Positions 42,887-50,829 of a stretch of 64,000 bases of DNA are shown here, in pieces (the first letter of the stretch is position 1; each line of letters begins with the position of its first letter). The stretch covers positions 62,001 through 126,000 of the forward strand of contig NZ_JHQS01000006.1 of NCBI RefSeq assembly GCF_014843845.1, read 5' to 3'. The DNA comes from Mesorhizobium amorphae. Lineage in GTDB: Bacteria; Pseudomonadota; Alphaproteobacteria; Rhizobiales; Rhizobiaceae. A program made the position numbers and the translations under genes. The notes beneath the pieces were generated by a model. That model had not been told where the DNA came from. It did no database searches and worked only from the letters and a program-made list of their open reading frames with translations.

Positions 42887-43669
42887 ATGCGAAAAGTTCT
42901 ACCGCTTGCATTTTTGGTTGTTCCGTTCGGCCATGCGGCGGCAGCGGATTTTCCGAACAGCGGCATAGTGCAAGGCCTTCAGGACAATGCCAATCTCTAC
43001 TTCACCTGTGATCCACCACAGATTGACAAACTGAAATGCCACTTCCGGCAAATCAGCGTGCCAAAGCCTACCAAGGATGAAACGGAAAAGCGGATCGCTA
43101 AAGGCATAGCCGATGCACTGAATGCATCGCCAAAAGAAATGGAAGCCTGTCAAGGCATGGGGCCAACCATTGAGGCTTTGAAAGCCGGCAAGGTTCCACC
43201 GAACACGAATCCGGAGCAATTCACGGCGAGGTGGAATCGTCTACCAGAGGAAGAACGGGCACAGACACTCGCCATATTGGAGACAGGGGCAAAATTCTGT
43301 GCGAACAGAAACCCGAAAATGGCGGAAGCCTTCGTTCGTGCATCGGAAGACGTGCATGGCTCAACGTGTGTCGTTTCGACCCTGTCATTTGACCAAGAAT
43401 TCACGCTCAACCCGAACACGAACAAGTGGCAGGCAACTGAACAGAATTCTGACGTGTGCGGGACCATCGCTTACAGCGAACTCTACCGTGCTCCAGATAG
43501 CGGGGCATTTGCATTCTGGAACTACAGCACAAAAAACATCATAACCAATCCCAATGGCAAGCAGTGGAATGGGCAAACCTGCTCCAATCAGGATCAATCC
43601 GAGCATCAGTTTTCATGGCAAACGAAGGACTTCTATTTGGAGTGCAAGTACGTGCATCTGAACCCGTAA
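42887..43669 (+). CDS. Secreted protein of unknown function, island cargo
   Basis: The 260-residue product has a signal peptide (MRKVLPLAFLVVPFGHAAAA). The mature part has at least six Cys residues (FTCDPP, KCHFRQ, ACQGM, FCANR, TCVVS, VCGTI), suggesting disulfides. I recognise no domain. GAGGGG lies 6 nt before the ATG. It is the first gene of the island after the tag remnant. Codons are more AT-rich than in flanking core genes. Confidence 0.75.
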   Translation: MRKVLPLAFLVVPFGHAAAADFPNSGIVQGLQDNANLYFTCDPPQIDKLKCHFRQISVPKPTKDETEKRIAKGIADALNASPKEMEACQGMGPTIEALKAGKVPPNTNPEQFTARWNRLPEEERAQTLAILETGAKFCANRNPKMAEAFVRASEDVHGSTCVVSTLSFDQEFTLNPNTNKWQATEQNSDVCGTIAYSELYRAPDSGAFAFWNYSTKNIITNPNGKQWNGQTCSNQDQSEHQFSWQTKDFYLECKYVHLNP

Positions 43670-43803
43670 CCAAATAGCCGACGACATTCTCTAAAGTCCA
43701 AATTGCCAACTTCCATGGGATCGCCCGAAGAAGGCCAACATGCGCATCGCATTATCCATGCAATTATGCACAATGGTTCGAGTGGTGCATGGGGAGTCTA
43801 ATT

Positions 43804-44451
43804 ATGGAATTTGGTCACATACTGCGCCTTGTTGCAGCTACCACGTGTCTTGTCACGATTGAAACAGCGGGAGCTATGCCCGAGTCTGCAACGCCATTCT
43901 GGACCGGCACTGCCAAACACACCCCGATAGAGACAGCCGTCTTTGACACCATTCTCGTAACAGACCCCGCTTCAGCCGTTGCGGAACAGCCATTTGAAAG
44001 GTTGTTTGGCGTCAGGATTGGAAACGAGGTAAGTAATTATAACTTAATAGGAGAATTGGTGGTTCAAAAGGGTTTATGGGCAGCGCCCGAATGGATTCAG
44101 AAGATATCTCCACCGGACCCGAACCCTTTATTCAAAGAATATTCGGTTAAATACAACCCTGCCACCGCTCTGATATACGAAATAGACGCTAGCAGCCTAT
44201 CAAGATATTCAGAATGTACAGAGTTAATAATGGAATTATCAAGTGTTTTGAAACAAAAATATCCGGACATGGAATACCACCAGAAAGAAAACAATTTCTC
44301 TGTTTCGCAAGCAGGGTCAGAGGGTATTTTTCCACTTCAGGTTGCATGTTTTGCGGACCGCATCAATATTATGCTGCTAGACAACGAACGCCTTCAAGAA
44401 CACATCCAGGAGAACAAAGATAGATCGCCAATTTCTGCGAAGGGACTATAA
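43804..44451 (+). CDS. Second secreted protein of unknown function, island cargo
   Basis: The 215-residue product has a short signal peptide (HILRLVAATTCLVTIETAGA). The mature domain has no recognised motif; it is low in GC (many AAT, TTA and ATA codons). GGGGAG is 7 nt before ATG 43804, so the ATG at 43789 is less likely. The next gene starts 5 bp after its stop. Both secreted genes may act together. Confidence 0.72.
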   Translation: MEFGHILRLVAATTCLVTIETAGAMPESATPFWTGTAKHTPIETAVFDTILVTDPASAVAEQPFERLFGVRIGNEVSNYNLIGELVVQKGLWAAPEWIQKISPPDPNPLFKEYSVKYNPATALIYEIDASSLSRYSECTELIMELSSVLKQKYPDMEYHQKENNFSVSQAGSEGIFPLQVACFADRINIMLLDNERLQEHIQENKDRSPISAKGL

Positions 44452-44456
44452 GCCCC

Positions 44457-45656
44457 TTGATTTATGAGACCGTAGTTTCTCCGACAGAGCGAGTTCCTAG
44501 CTCGCTTGAACTTAAAAGGGCACTTCTCACCTTTGATCGGGTCGTACTGTTCGATCCCGATGACCGAGAGTTCTTTCCCCCGCAGTCGTTCATGATAGCG
44601 ATGGGGATGCCGCCGCTCCTTGGGATTAACATTGGACCGGTGAAACCGCTTGGAAAGGCTCCCGGCTACGACGATGATTTCCAACAAATCCTCGACGAGT
44701 TTGCGATAGCGGGTAGACAGGGGCTGCTTGACGTCACTTCCTCTTATGATCGATCTTCATCAGATTCCGTGACCATCGGTAGTGTCTTAGCGGGCGGCTA
44801 TCCGCTCAACCCGAGATTTCTTCTGTGGGCTTTTCGCAACGTTGCACGGGACGAAGACGTTGTGTCCGCTGCGCTGGAGAATGACCAATGGCTTTTCTCC
44901 TTACCCGACGAAATAGTTCAGGAACTCGCCGTCAAATCGGCTGCCGACGGTGGAATCAATAACGACCCGGCCATTCAGCCAATCAAGCGGGCGCTAAAGC
45001 GAGCGAACCTTCGAGAGGAATACTCCAGAATTGGCCGTGCGAGGATAGCCTCTGTCATGAGGACAATCGGCTTCTGCGCATCACGGAACATGGTTCCGTT
45101 CTTCGGACAAGCTTCGTCGGGAAACGTCGCCAATCGGATTGCAAGCCGAGCCAATTCGATCATGGACAAAGTCACGGAGTTCGATCCGTTCTGGGCGACA
45201 CGTTCACAGGTGATGCGAATTGGCCATAGCGAGTACATCGACGAGGCGGTGTTTAGCGGCCATGCCTGTAGACGAAGTGTTGAAACTGCGCACCCTTGCG
45301 TGGGGTCATCAAGCTGCAGCTAGGGACGAAATGCTTCAGTCTATCGCTGCCATATCGGCTGAAATAGGCGACAGGGCAGATTTCCAAGAGCAGGCACAAG
45401 CGAGCATTTCGGCTTACCGAAAGGAGGCCGAGGAGCTGGAACGGGAACGTGCCAACCTAAGGTTCCAGATCAAATGCGAGGTGGCGAAAGCCGTAGCGCT
45501 ATCAGGCTTGCCGGCTGCCTTTACGCAATTGATAAGATCAAAGACTACAGGCCCGTCTCCCAGCAGCTAAAAGCGACAGAGAAAGAGTTCCGGGACAAAG
45601 CCGGTTTTGGTCTGCACAACTTTTACGAAGAGATTCGGCAGGCGACTCGGTCATGA
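44457..45656 (+). pseudogene. Twice-frameshifted gene for a protein of about 400 residues
   Basis: The first frame (TTG 44457) encodes a 260-residue soluble part beginning MIYETVVSPTERVPSSLELKRALLTFDRVVLFDPDDREF, a pattern known from uncharacterised bacterial proteins. Near 45258, an extra C in GGCCATG shifts the frame: EAVFSG should continue as MPVDEVLKLRTLAWG ... AYRKEAEELERERANLRF (coiled-coil-like). Near 45520, a second shift leads into AIDKIKDYRPVSQQLKATEKEF ... EEIRQATRS, ending at 45656. The intact ancestral protein is inferred; sequencing errors in two homopolymer-poor spots are possible but less likely. Confidence 0.65.
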
Positions 45657-45699
45657 AAGCGAACAATCTCAAGTCTGTCGGACCTTTGTGGGATACGAG

Positions 45700-46791
45700 T
45701 TACACCGATCCACCTTGAACGAGCGCACCGTAGGCGGCGAGTATACGCTCCCTTGTGCGCCCAGAAAACGCCCCGTAATCCTTTGCAGCTTGTACGACAT
45801 TCCGGTCGTCCGAAAAGAACATGAGTGCCCTTAACACCGCAAAAATCGACATACGGTATTCCATCGGAACGAGTTCGCTTACCACCTCCATGAAGATTTT
45901 ATCGAATTCAGCAATCAGGTTCTGCAGTATATTTTCAAATTCCGATATACTTTTGATTCCTGCCCCATCCAATATATCAACGAGCTTTTGGCGGCTATAA
46001 TCCCTCACTTCACTCGTCGGAGAACGGTCTTTTGACATCAGTCCGGCGGCTTTTGCGCTGCTTATTATATCTTGAACCAAGGAACTTGACGTCACAAATG
46101 CCGTCAATGAGTCCACATTTATTGGAACACTTACCTGACCTTCTCGCAGCTTCTTGCCGTATTCCTTTCGTATACGGAAAACCTCGTCGTCAACTTGAGT
46201 GAATAAGATATCAGCAGTTTCAAGTTGCCCACTTATTAAGAACAATATCCTTTTTATGGCATCCGGCATCTCTGCGTTATTATTGTAACGCAAGCGTCGA
46301 TCCAGAACCGCCCAAGCGTGCTGCAGAACAGTGCTAACTTGAATCTCTGCCTTCATTCCTTGGAAGCGCTTGTTCTCGTCCAATCCTCGACGAGCGGCAG
46401 AATGAGAAACAATGTAGTGGATTGACTGATATCCAAGCCTATCGATTTCTATTTCCTTTGCTTTATTCGTACTATTTTTAGTATCTATTTCAAAATTAGA
46501 TTCCAGTATTTTAATTACAGAACTTACATCTTTCTGATAGTAAACAACGATCCTGAGACCGGCCAAGTCAGTAATATCTTCCAAGGCGTGGTACTTACCT
46601 TGCTTGCTCGGTCTACTGATTTTGTCACGGAAATTGGCGAGCCCTTTCGCCCTGCCCTCGATGCGGACTACCTCGATTTCGCCGGCTTCGAGTAGGTTCT
46701 GCAGCAGAGCTTTCAGATTGTCGACGAAAGCCTCATATTCAGGCCGCTTGGCTGTAAAAGCTGCCTCCAGCCTATCCAACAGCTCCGACAT
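45700..46791 (-). CDS. Stand-alone RelA/SpoT synthetase-domain protein
   Basis: The 363-residue protein has an N-terminal helical lead, then a RelA/SpoT nucleotidyltransferase domain. Seen are RAKGLANFRDKISRPSKQGKY, DITDLAGLRIVVYYQKDV (about 70-87), RLGYQSIHYIVSHSAARRG (about 115-133) and EIQVSTVLQHAWAVLDR (about 145-161). The G-x-Q-S-x-H-Y and E-x-Q loops are the ATP/GTP-site residues. The C-terminal half is helical, without TGS, ACT or HD domains, so it is not a full Rel. Related stand-alone forms include toxins (ToxSAS/CapRel) or alarmone synthetases. ATG 46791 is a compromise; TTG 46803 is in frame. Confidence 0.8.
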   Translation of the reverse strand: MSELLDRLEAAFTAKRPEYEAFVDNLKALLQNLLEAGEIEVVRIEGRAKGLANFRDKISRPSKQGKYHALEDITDLAGLRIVVYYQKDVSSVIKILESNFEIDTKNSTNKAKEIEIDRLGYQSIHYIVSHSAARRGLDENKRFQGMKAEIQVSTVLQHAWAVLDRRLRYNNNAEMPDAIKRILFLISGQLETADILFTQVDDEVFRIRKEYGKKLREGQVSVPINVDSLTAFVTSSSLVQDIISSAKAAGLMSKDRSPTSEVRDYSRQKLVDILDGAGIKSISEFENILQNLIAEFDKIFMEVVSELVPMEYRMSIFAVLRALMFFSDDRNVVQAAKDYGAFSGRTRERILAAYGALVQGGSV

Positions 46792-46910
46792 GCCCCCCCT
46801 CAATCAAGACAAGTATTCCAAGACGAGCCTGCTCTTATGGGAATGACTGTAGCCGACGATCAATGGAGGCACAACGGAACGGATAACGCTGAAAAATGGA
46901 TGAATAGGCA

Positions 46911-47521
46911 AAGCGTTTGCTTGGGTACCCAAGACAGATGGACATATGTCAGTCGTGTCAGACCGTTCAATGGATGCCTACTCGCCCATATATTCGCGCA
47001 GTGCTTCCGCCGAATGGTTCTCGCCGATCGACATCGCCAGGATGCGCGAAATGTGTCGACGCGGCAGCCCGGTTTGCGCGGCCCAGGCATTGATCTGAGC
47101 CTGGATCTTGTCGAGATCCTTCTTCGAGGTCGGGCTTTCGGCAATGTCGAGACCGGTATCGCGCAATGCGGCTGCCATGTCAGCCGAAACGATAAAGGCG
47201 TCCCATTCCAGCCAGCGCAGGAAGTACTGGCCGGTATTGCCGCCGAGCCGGCTGCCATGCTTGCCGAGATAGGCCATCAGCCCGACCTGGTCGTCGGCCG
47301 GCCAGGCGGCGAGGAACTTGCCGAAGCCGCCATGTTCTTTCGACACGCGCTCGACGAAAGCGGCATTGTCGCGCACGGATTTGATCTTCTGCGGATTGCG
47401 CACGATGCGCTTGTCGGACGCCAGCTCGTGCCAGAAATCGTCGGGCTGGAACAACAGCCGCTTCGGCTCGAAGCCGAGAAACGCTTCCTCGAAGCCCGGC
47501 CATTTCTGCTCGATGACGCGC
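46911..47521 (-). repeat. Right copy of the duplicated tag 3' region
   Basis: It matches 42261-42814 (see there). This copy has the additional 38-bp block and belongs to the intact gene. Confidence 0.8.
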
Positions 47522-47691
47522 CAGACGAAGCCGGCGGCAAAGACGCGCTCGGCCATCGTCGACAGGATGCGATCGTCCGTAACCTTCGCCACGGCAGCGT
47601 TGTCGGGCATGGGCCCGAGCAGCGACGCCAACGCCGCCTCACCGCCTTTGCGTTTTGCCGCACGGGCGCGGATTTTCTGGAAATCGGCCAT
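46978..47691 (-). CDS. DNA-3-methyladenine glycosylase I-like protein
   Basis: The 237-residue protein is a member of the Adenine_glyco fold family: DDRILSTMAERVFAAGFVWRVIEQKWPGFEEAFLGF corresponds to the N-terminal substrate helix of TagI, and IVRNPQKIKSVRDNAAFVERVSKEHGGFGKFLAAWP to the helix-hairpin region. It is more distant than TagI proper, so the exact base specificity is open. ATG 47691 has GAGGG 5 nt upstream. Its 3' part is duplicated at 42308, marking the island's right edge. Confidence 0.8.
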   Translation of the reverse strand: MADFQKIRARAAKRKGGEAALASLLGPMPDNAAVAKVTDDRILSTMAERVFAAGFVWRVIEQKWPGFEEAFLGFEPKRLLFQPDDFWHELASDKRIVRNPQKIKSVRDNAAFVERVSKEHGGFGKFLAAWPADDQVGLMAYLGKHGSRLGGNTGQYFLRWLEWDAFIVSADMAAALRDTGLDIAESPTSKKDLDKIQAQINAWAAQTGLPRRHISRILAMSIGENHSAEALREYMGE

Positions 47692-47779
47692 TTGGTCCCT
47701 CACAGGTCGCGTCAATCTACCACTTCCCGTTCGAACCGGCAGCCTCTACGTCTATCGCACACGCTGACGGAGACGAGAC

Positions 47780-48340
47780 ATGAACAAGACCGTCGAAGAT
47801 CTGGCAAGCCGCTGGCTGAAGCGAAGGCCGGATGCCTTGAGCAAACTTGAAAGCCGGGTGCTGCAATCGACACTCGAGCGCACCACCATATCGAAGGACA
47901 CCAACAAGGCCGTCGCCTTTCACCAGACGCTCGGCGATCGCGTCGCCGACACCATCGCCCGGATCGGCGGCTCGTGGTCCTTCATACTCAGCTTCATCGC
48001 CTTTCTGATCCTGTGGACCGCAGGCAATGTCTGGCTGCTGACGCGCGATGCCTTCGACCCCTACCCGTTCATCTTCCTCAACCTGGTGCTGTCCATGGTC
48101 GCGGCGCTGCAGGCGCCGGTCATCATGATGTCGCAGAACCGCCAGACCGAGCGCGACCGTATCGACGCCGCCCACGACTACGAGGTCAATCTCAAGGCCG
48201 AAATCGAGATCATGGCGCTGCACGAGAAATTGGACGACCTGCGCCACAGCGAGATCATCGGCTTGCGCGACGAGATCCTGCGCCTGGCCGAACAGGTCAA
48301 ACGGATCGACGAGAAACTGTCGGCGCGGCAAAGCTCCTGA
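47780..48340 (+). CDS. DUF1003 membrane protein
   Basis: The 186-residue protein has two membrane helices (SWSFILSFIAFLILWTAGNVWLL and PYPFIFLNLVLSMVAALQAPVIMMSQNRQ) matching DUF1003. It also has a C-terminal coiled coil (EIMALHEKLDDLRHSEIIGLRDEILRLAEQVKRIDEKL). Role unknown. Its stop TGA overlaps the ATG of the DedA gene, TGATG, so the two are translationally coupled. Confidence 0.9.
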   Translation: MNKTVEDLASRWLKRRPDALSKLESRVLQSTLERTTISKDTNKAVAFHQTLGDRVADTIARIGGSWSFILSFIAFLILWTAGNVWLLTRDAFDPYPFIFLNLVLSMVAALQAPVIMMSQNRQTERDRIDAAHDYEVNLKAEIEIMALHEKLDDLRHSEIIGLRDEILRLAEQVKRIDEKLSARQSS

Positions 48341-48936
48341 TGACCGAGGCGATCCATCATCTCATCGAGCAGTATGGGCTGATCGCGGTTTTCCTGGGCT
48401 GCGTCGCGGAAGGCGAAAGTGCCGCCATCCTCGGCGGCTTCTTCGCCCATCAGCACGTTTTCGTGTTGTGGCAGGCCTTCCTGGCGGCCGCCTTCGGCGC
48501 CTTCGTCGGCGACACCTTCTTCTTCATCCTCGGCCGAAGCTTTGCCGATCATCCCTATGTTCTCAAACTGAAGGCAAGGCCGGGTTTCAGCCACGCCTTT
48601 CGCCTCGTCTCCGCGCATCCCAACATCTTCGTGCTGTCGAACCGCTACATCTACGGCATGCGCCTGGTCGGCGGCATCGCCGCCGGTTTTGCCAGCATCA
48701 CTGCAACGCGTTTCGTCATCCTCAACGCCGTCTCGTCGCTGGTCTGGGCGGCATTGTTCGGCACTGTCGGCTATGTCTTCGGGCTTGGAGCCGAGCGCAT
48801 CGTCGGCCAGGCACTGCATCGCCACGAGCGGTTGCTGATCGCCTTGGCCATCGGCCTTGCCGTGGCCGGCCTTGCCTGGTTCCTTGCCCACCATGTTGCA
48901 GGCAAGGAACGCGCCAAGGATGCCGGGGAAACGTGA
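48340..48936 (+). CDS. DedA-family membrane protein
   Basis: The 198-residue protein has about five helices and the DedA hallmarks: EGESAAILGGFFA, GDTFFFILGR (about 58-67) and a segment FVLSNRYIYGMRLVGGIAAGFASITATRF (about 98-126), the conserved F-x-R-x-x-x-G-x-R block. DedA proteins are thought to flip undecaprenyl or phospholipids using the proton gradient. It is coupled to DUF1003 upstream. Confidence 0.93.
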   Translation: MTEAIHHLIEQYGLIAVFLGCVAEGESAAILGGFFAHQHVFVLWQAFLAAAFGAFVGDTFFFILGRSFADHPYVLKLKARPGFSHAFRLVSAHPNIFVLSNRYIYGMRLVGGIAAGFASITATRFVILNAVSSLVWAALFGTVGYVFGLGAERIVGQALHRHERLLIALAIGLAVAGLAWFLAHHVAGKERAKDAGET

Positions 48937-48939
48937 ACG

Positions 48940-49527
48940 TCAGTCGGGGTCCAGCGCGCGGTCGCCTCGGTCGAGGATCAGCGGAATGATCAGGTCTTCC
49001 TCGTCGGCCAGATGCCTTGTGAGCATGGCGATCAGCCGGCTGTTCTCGTCGGCATAGGCATCGGCGGCAAAGCGCTGCCTGTCCTCGCTCTCCCCCAGCG
49101 CCCGGATGAAGGCGTTCGCCGCCTCGGCATTGCGCTCCAACCCCTCATGGATCGTGTGGTGATCGGCGTCGAGGATCTCGAAGTCGCGCTTCAGCCGCGT
49201 CTCCGCCTTGGCGAAGACCGGGAAATAATGATGGTCCTCGACATTGTGGTGGCCGTCGAGATGCCCAAGAAAATGGTTGAGGCGCGGCGCGAACCAGCGC
49301 GCGAAATCCGGCGCCGTCAGCCTGCCCTCGCGATAGTCGCCAATGCCGCTGGTCAGCATGCCGCCGAGTTCGCGGAACATGTCGTGCCGCTGTAGCCACA
49401 TGTTCGCCATGCCGTGGATGTTGGCGTGGCCCTGCCACATCTCGCGCGGATATCTATCGACCAGCCAGCGCAAATCGTCCGGCAGCCCTGTCCGTTCAAG
49501 CAGCAGAAAATTGGCAACATCCGACAT
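48940..49527 (-). CDS. Hemerythrin HHE-domain protein
   Basis: The 195-residue helical protein has the metal-binding pattern HxNIHG, HxxGHHNVEDHHYFPVF (about 91-111), then DADHHTIHE and TRHLADEEDLIIPLIL (about 170-185). This matches di-iron hemerythrin-like proteins, oxygen or redox sensors or iron-sulphur repair. ATG 49527 is favoured by AGGAG 6 nt upstream. The adjacent repeat at 49541 supplies a false upstream ATG. Confidence 0.88.
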   Translation of the reverse strand: MSDVANFLLLERTGLPDDLRWLVDRYPREMWQGHANIHGMANMWLQRHDMFRELGGMLTSGIGDYREGRLTAPDFARWFAPRLNHFLGHLDGHHNVEDHHYFPVFAKAETRLKRDFEILDADHHTIHEGLERNAEAANAFIRALGESEDRQRFAADAYADENSRLIAMLTRHLADEEDLIIPLILDRGDRALDPD

Positions 49528-49540
49528 GGCGGTCTCCTGG

Positions 49541-49588
49541 ACCATGATCCCGAAAAGTGGATACCGGTTTTCGGATCAGATCATGGTC
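49541..49588. repeat. Rhizobial intergenic palindromic element (ACCATGATC type)
   Basis: The 48-bp element ACCATGATCCCGAAAAGTGG...GATCATGGTC has perfect terminal arms ACCATGATC/GATCATGGT and inner CCGAAAA-GTGGATA-CCGGTTTTCGG. The AAAAGTG core is shared with the elements at 446, 3165 and 36480. Confidence 0.85.
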
Positions 49589-49628
49589 GGGATCAGGTTG
49601 GGGTAACCGCCATATAGTGTTGGCAAGA

Positions 49629-49988
49629 TCAGATCGGTAGCCCCGTGATGCGCTCGATGATGGCGATGCCCCAGACGCCGGCGACGATCACCACCGAAAT
49701 CAGCACGGCCAGCGAGCCGCAATCCTTGGCCAGCTGGATGTCGACGTTGAATTCGCGGCTGAAGGCATCGCACGCCGCCTCGATGCCAGTGTTGAGCACT
49801 TCGACCATGATCAGCAGCAGCACCGCGCCGATCAGCAGCGCGTAGCCACGCCAGGACGTCGACACGAACCAGCCGAGCGGCAAGGCAAGCACCAGCAGCA
49901 TCAGCTCCTGCTGGAAGGCCTTTTCGCTGGCGGCCAGCTTGCGAAACGCCCGCACCGAATTATAGAAAGCATCGATCAGCCGCTGCAT
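49629..49988 (-). CDS. dgkA: Diacylglycerol kinase
   Basis: This 119-residue integral membrane kinase phosphorylates diacylglycerol from membrane-derived glycan turnover. Residues FVSTSWRGYALLIGAVLLLIMVEVLNTGIEAACD include the conserved E-x-x-N-T-A/G-I-E motif (about 63-72) with catalytic Glu. Three helices are evident. It is a short prokaryotic DgkA. A longer frame upstream is not used. Confidence 0.95.
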   Translation of the reverse strand: MQRLIDAFYNSVRAFRKLAASEKAFQQELMLLVLALPLGWFVSTSWRGYALLIGAVLLLIMVEVLNTGIEAACDAFSREFNVDIQLAKDCGSLAVLISVVIVAGVWGIAIIERITGLPI

Positions 49989-50067
49989 GCCCAACGTCCC
50001 TTTCCGAGTCACCGGCAGGGGATATCGCAACCGCTGGATCAAGGGAATAAGGCAGACCCCGCAAAAA

Positions 50068-50487
50068 TCATTCGTCCGCGACCCTGAGCGCCGGCGTCGA
50101 TTTCTCGAATTGCGGCAGTCCGTCGTCGATCGAGTAGTAGTCGCCCTTGTCGCCGACGAAGATGTGACTCTCACCTTGAAGCCCGGTCGGCGCATCGAAC
50201 AATCCGGCCATGACCGAAACATAGGCATCCTGGTGAGGCTTCCAGAACAGCACCGAGCCGCATGTCTTGCAGAAGCCGCGCCTGGCAAACGACGACGCTT
50301 CGTACCAGCTGATGTTCTCGGCACCCGCGATTGTGATGTTGTCATCGGGGACGTTGGTTGCGGCATAGTAGTGCCCACTCTGCTTGCGGCACTGCGAACA
50401 ATGGCAGTAGATCACGCCGCGCAAAGCCCCCCGCGTCCTGAAGCGCACCGCCCCGCACAGGCATGATCCGCTGTGATCGTCGCTCAT
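50068..50487 (-). CDS. GFA-family (glutathione-dependent formaldehyde-activating-like) protein
   Basis: The 139-residue protein has the zinc-binding cysteines of the GFA/CENP-V fold: CLCGAVRF (about 9-16), CHCSQCRKQSG (about 28-38) and GFCKTCGSVLF (about 71-81). Zinc binding is clear; whether it acts on S-hydroxymethylglutathione is doubtful, as for most family members. Transcribed divergently from the GGDEF gene with a 342-bp spacer. Confidence 0.92.
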   Translation of the reverse strand: MSDDHSGSCLCGAVRFRTRGALRGVIYCHCSQCRKQSGHYYAATNVPDDNITIAGAENISWYEASSFARRGFCKTCGSVLFWKPHQDAYVSVMAGLFDAPTGLQGESHIFVGDKGDYYSIDDGLPQFEKSTPALRVADE

Positions 50488-50829
50488 CTCGGCCTCCGTT
50501 TGATTTCGCTGCCAGAGTCAGTTTCGCCGGCAGGATTCCAGTTTTGCGCCGGCCAGGCACAGACAAAAGCGACACCGCAAGGACGCGTTCCGAAATCCTC
50601 GCCGCCTGGTCGCCAAAAAGCCTCTTGCATCCTGAGGTAGAAGAAAATGCGTTGCAATGCAGCGCATTAAGGAAACTTTAGCGCGCTCGCATCTATTGTT
50701 CCTGCAAGCGGAGGTCGTGATTGGGGACGCATCTCTTCGCATGTCTGGAATTTCGGTCGCACTCCCCGCATCGGCGACGTCCGGCACTCGCAGGTCTGCG
50801 GTGGCTCTTAGGGGTAGAGTGAACAGAAC
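50488..50829. other. Spacer between GFA and GGDEF genes with a palindrome
   Basis: No gene. It contains a near-perfect palindrome at 50646-50668 (AATGCGTTGCA-A-TGCAGCGCATT, one mismatch), a plausible operator for a dimeric regulator. The remaining sequence shows no clear promoter. Confidence 0.55.
50646..50668. promoter_or_regulatory. Possible operator palindrome
   Basis: AATGCGTTGCA and TGCAGCGCATT flank one A, with one mismatch over 11-bp arms. The location between divergent genes is typical of regulator-binding sites. Confidence 0.45.

Noticed and set aside
46837..47850. Plus-strand frame opposite the glycosylase gene
   Set aside because: Antisense translation of a clear enzyme; similar shadow arises in the duplicated copy at 42344.
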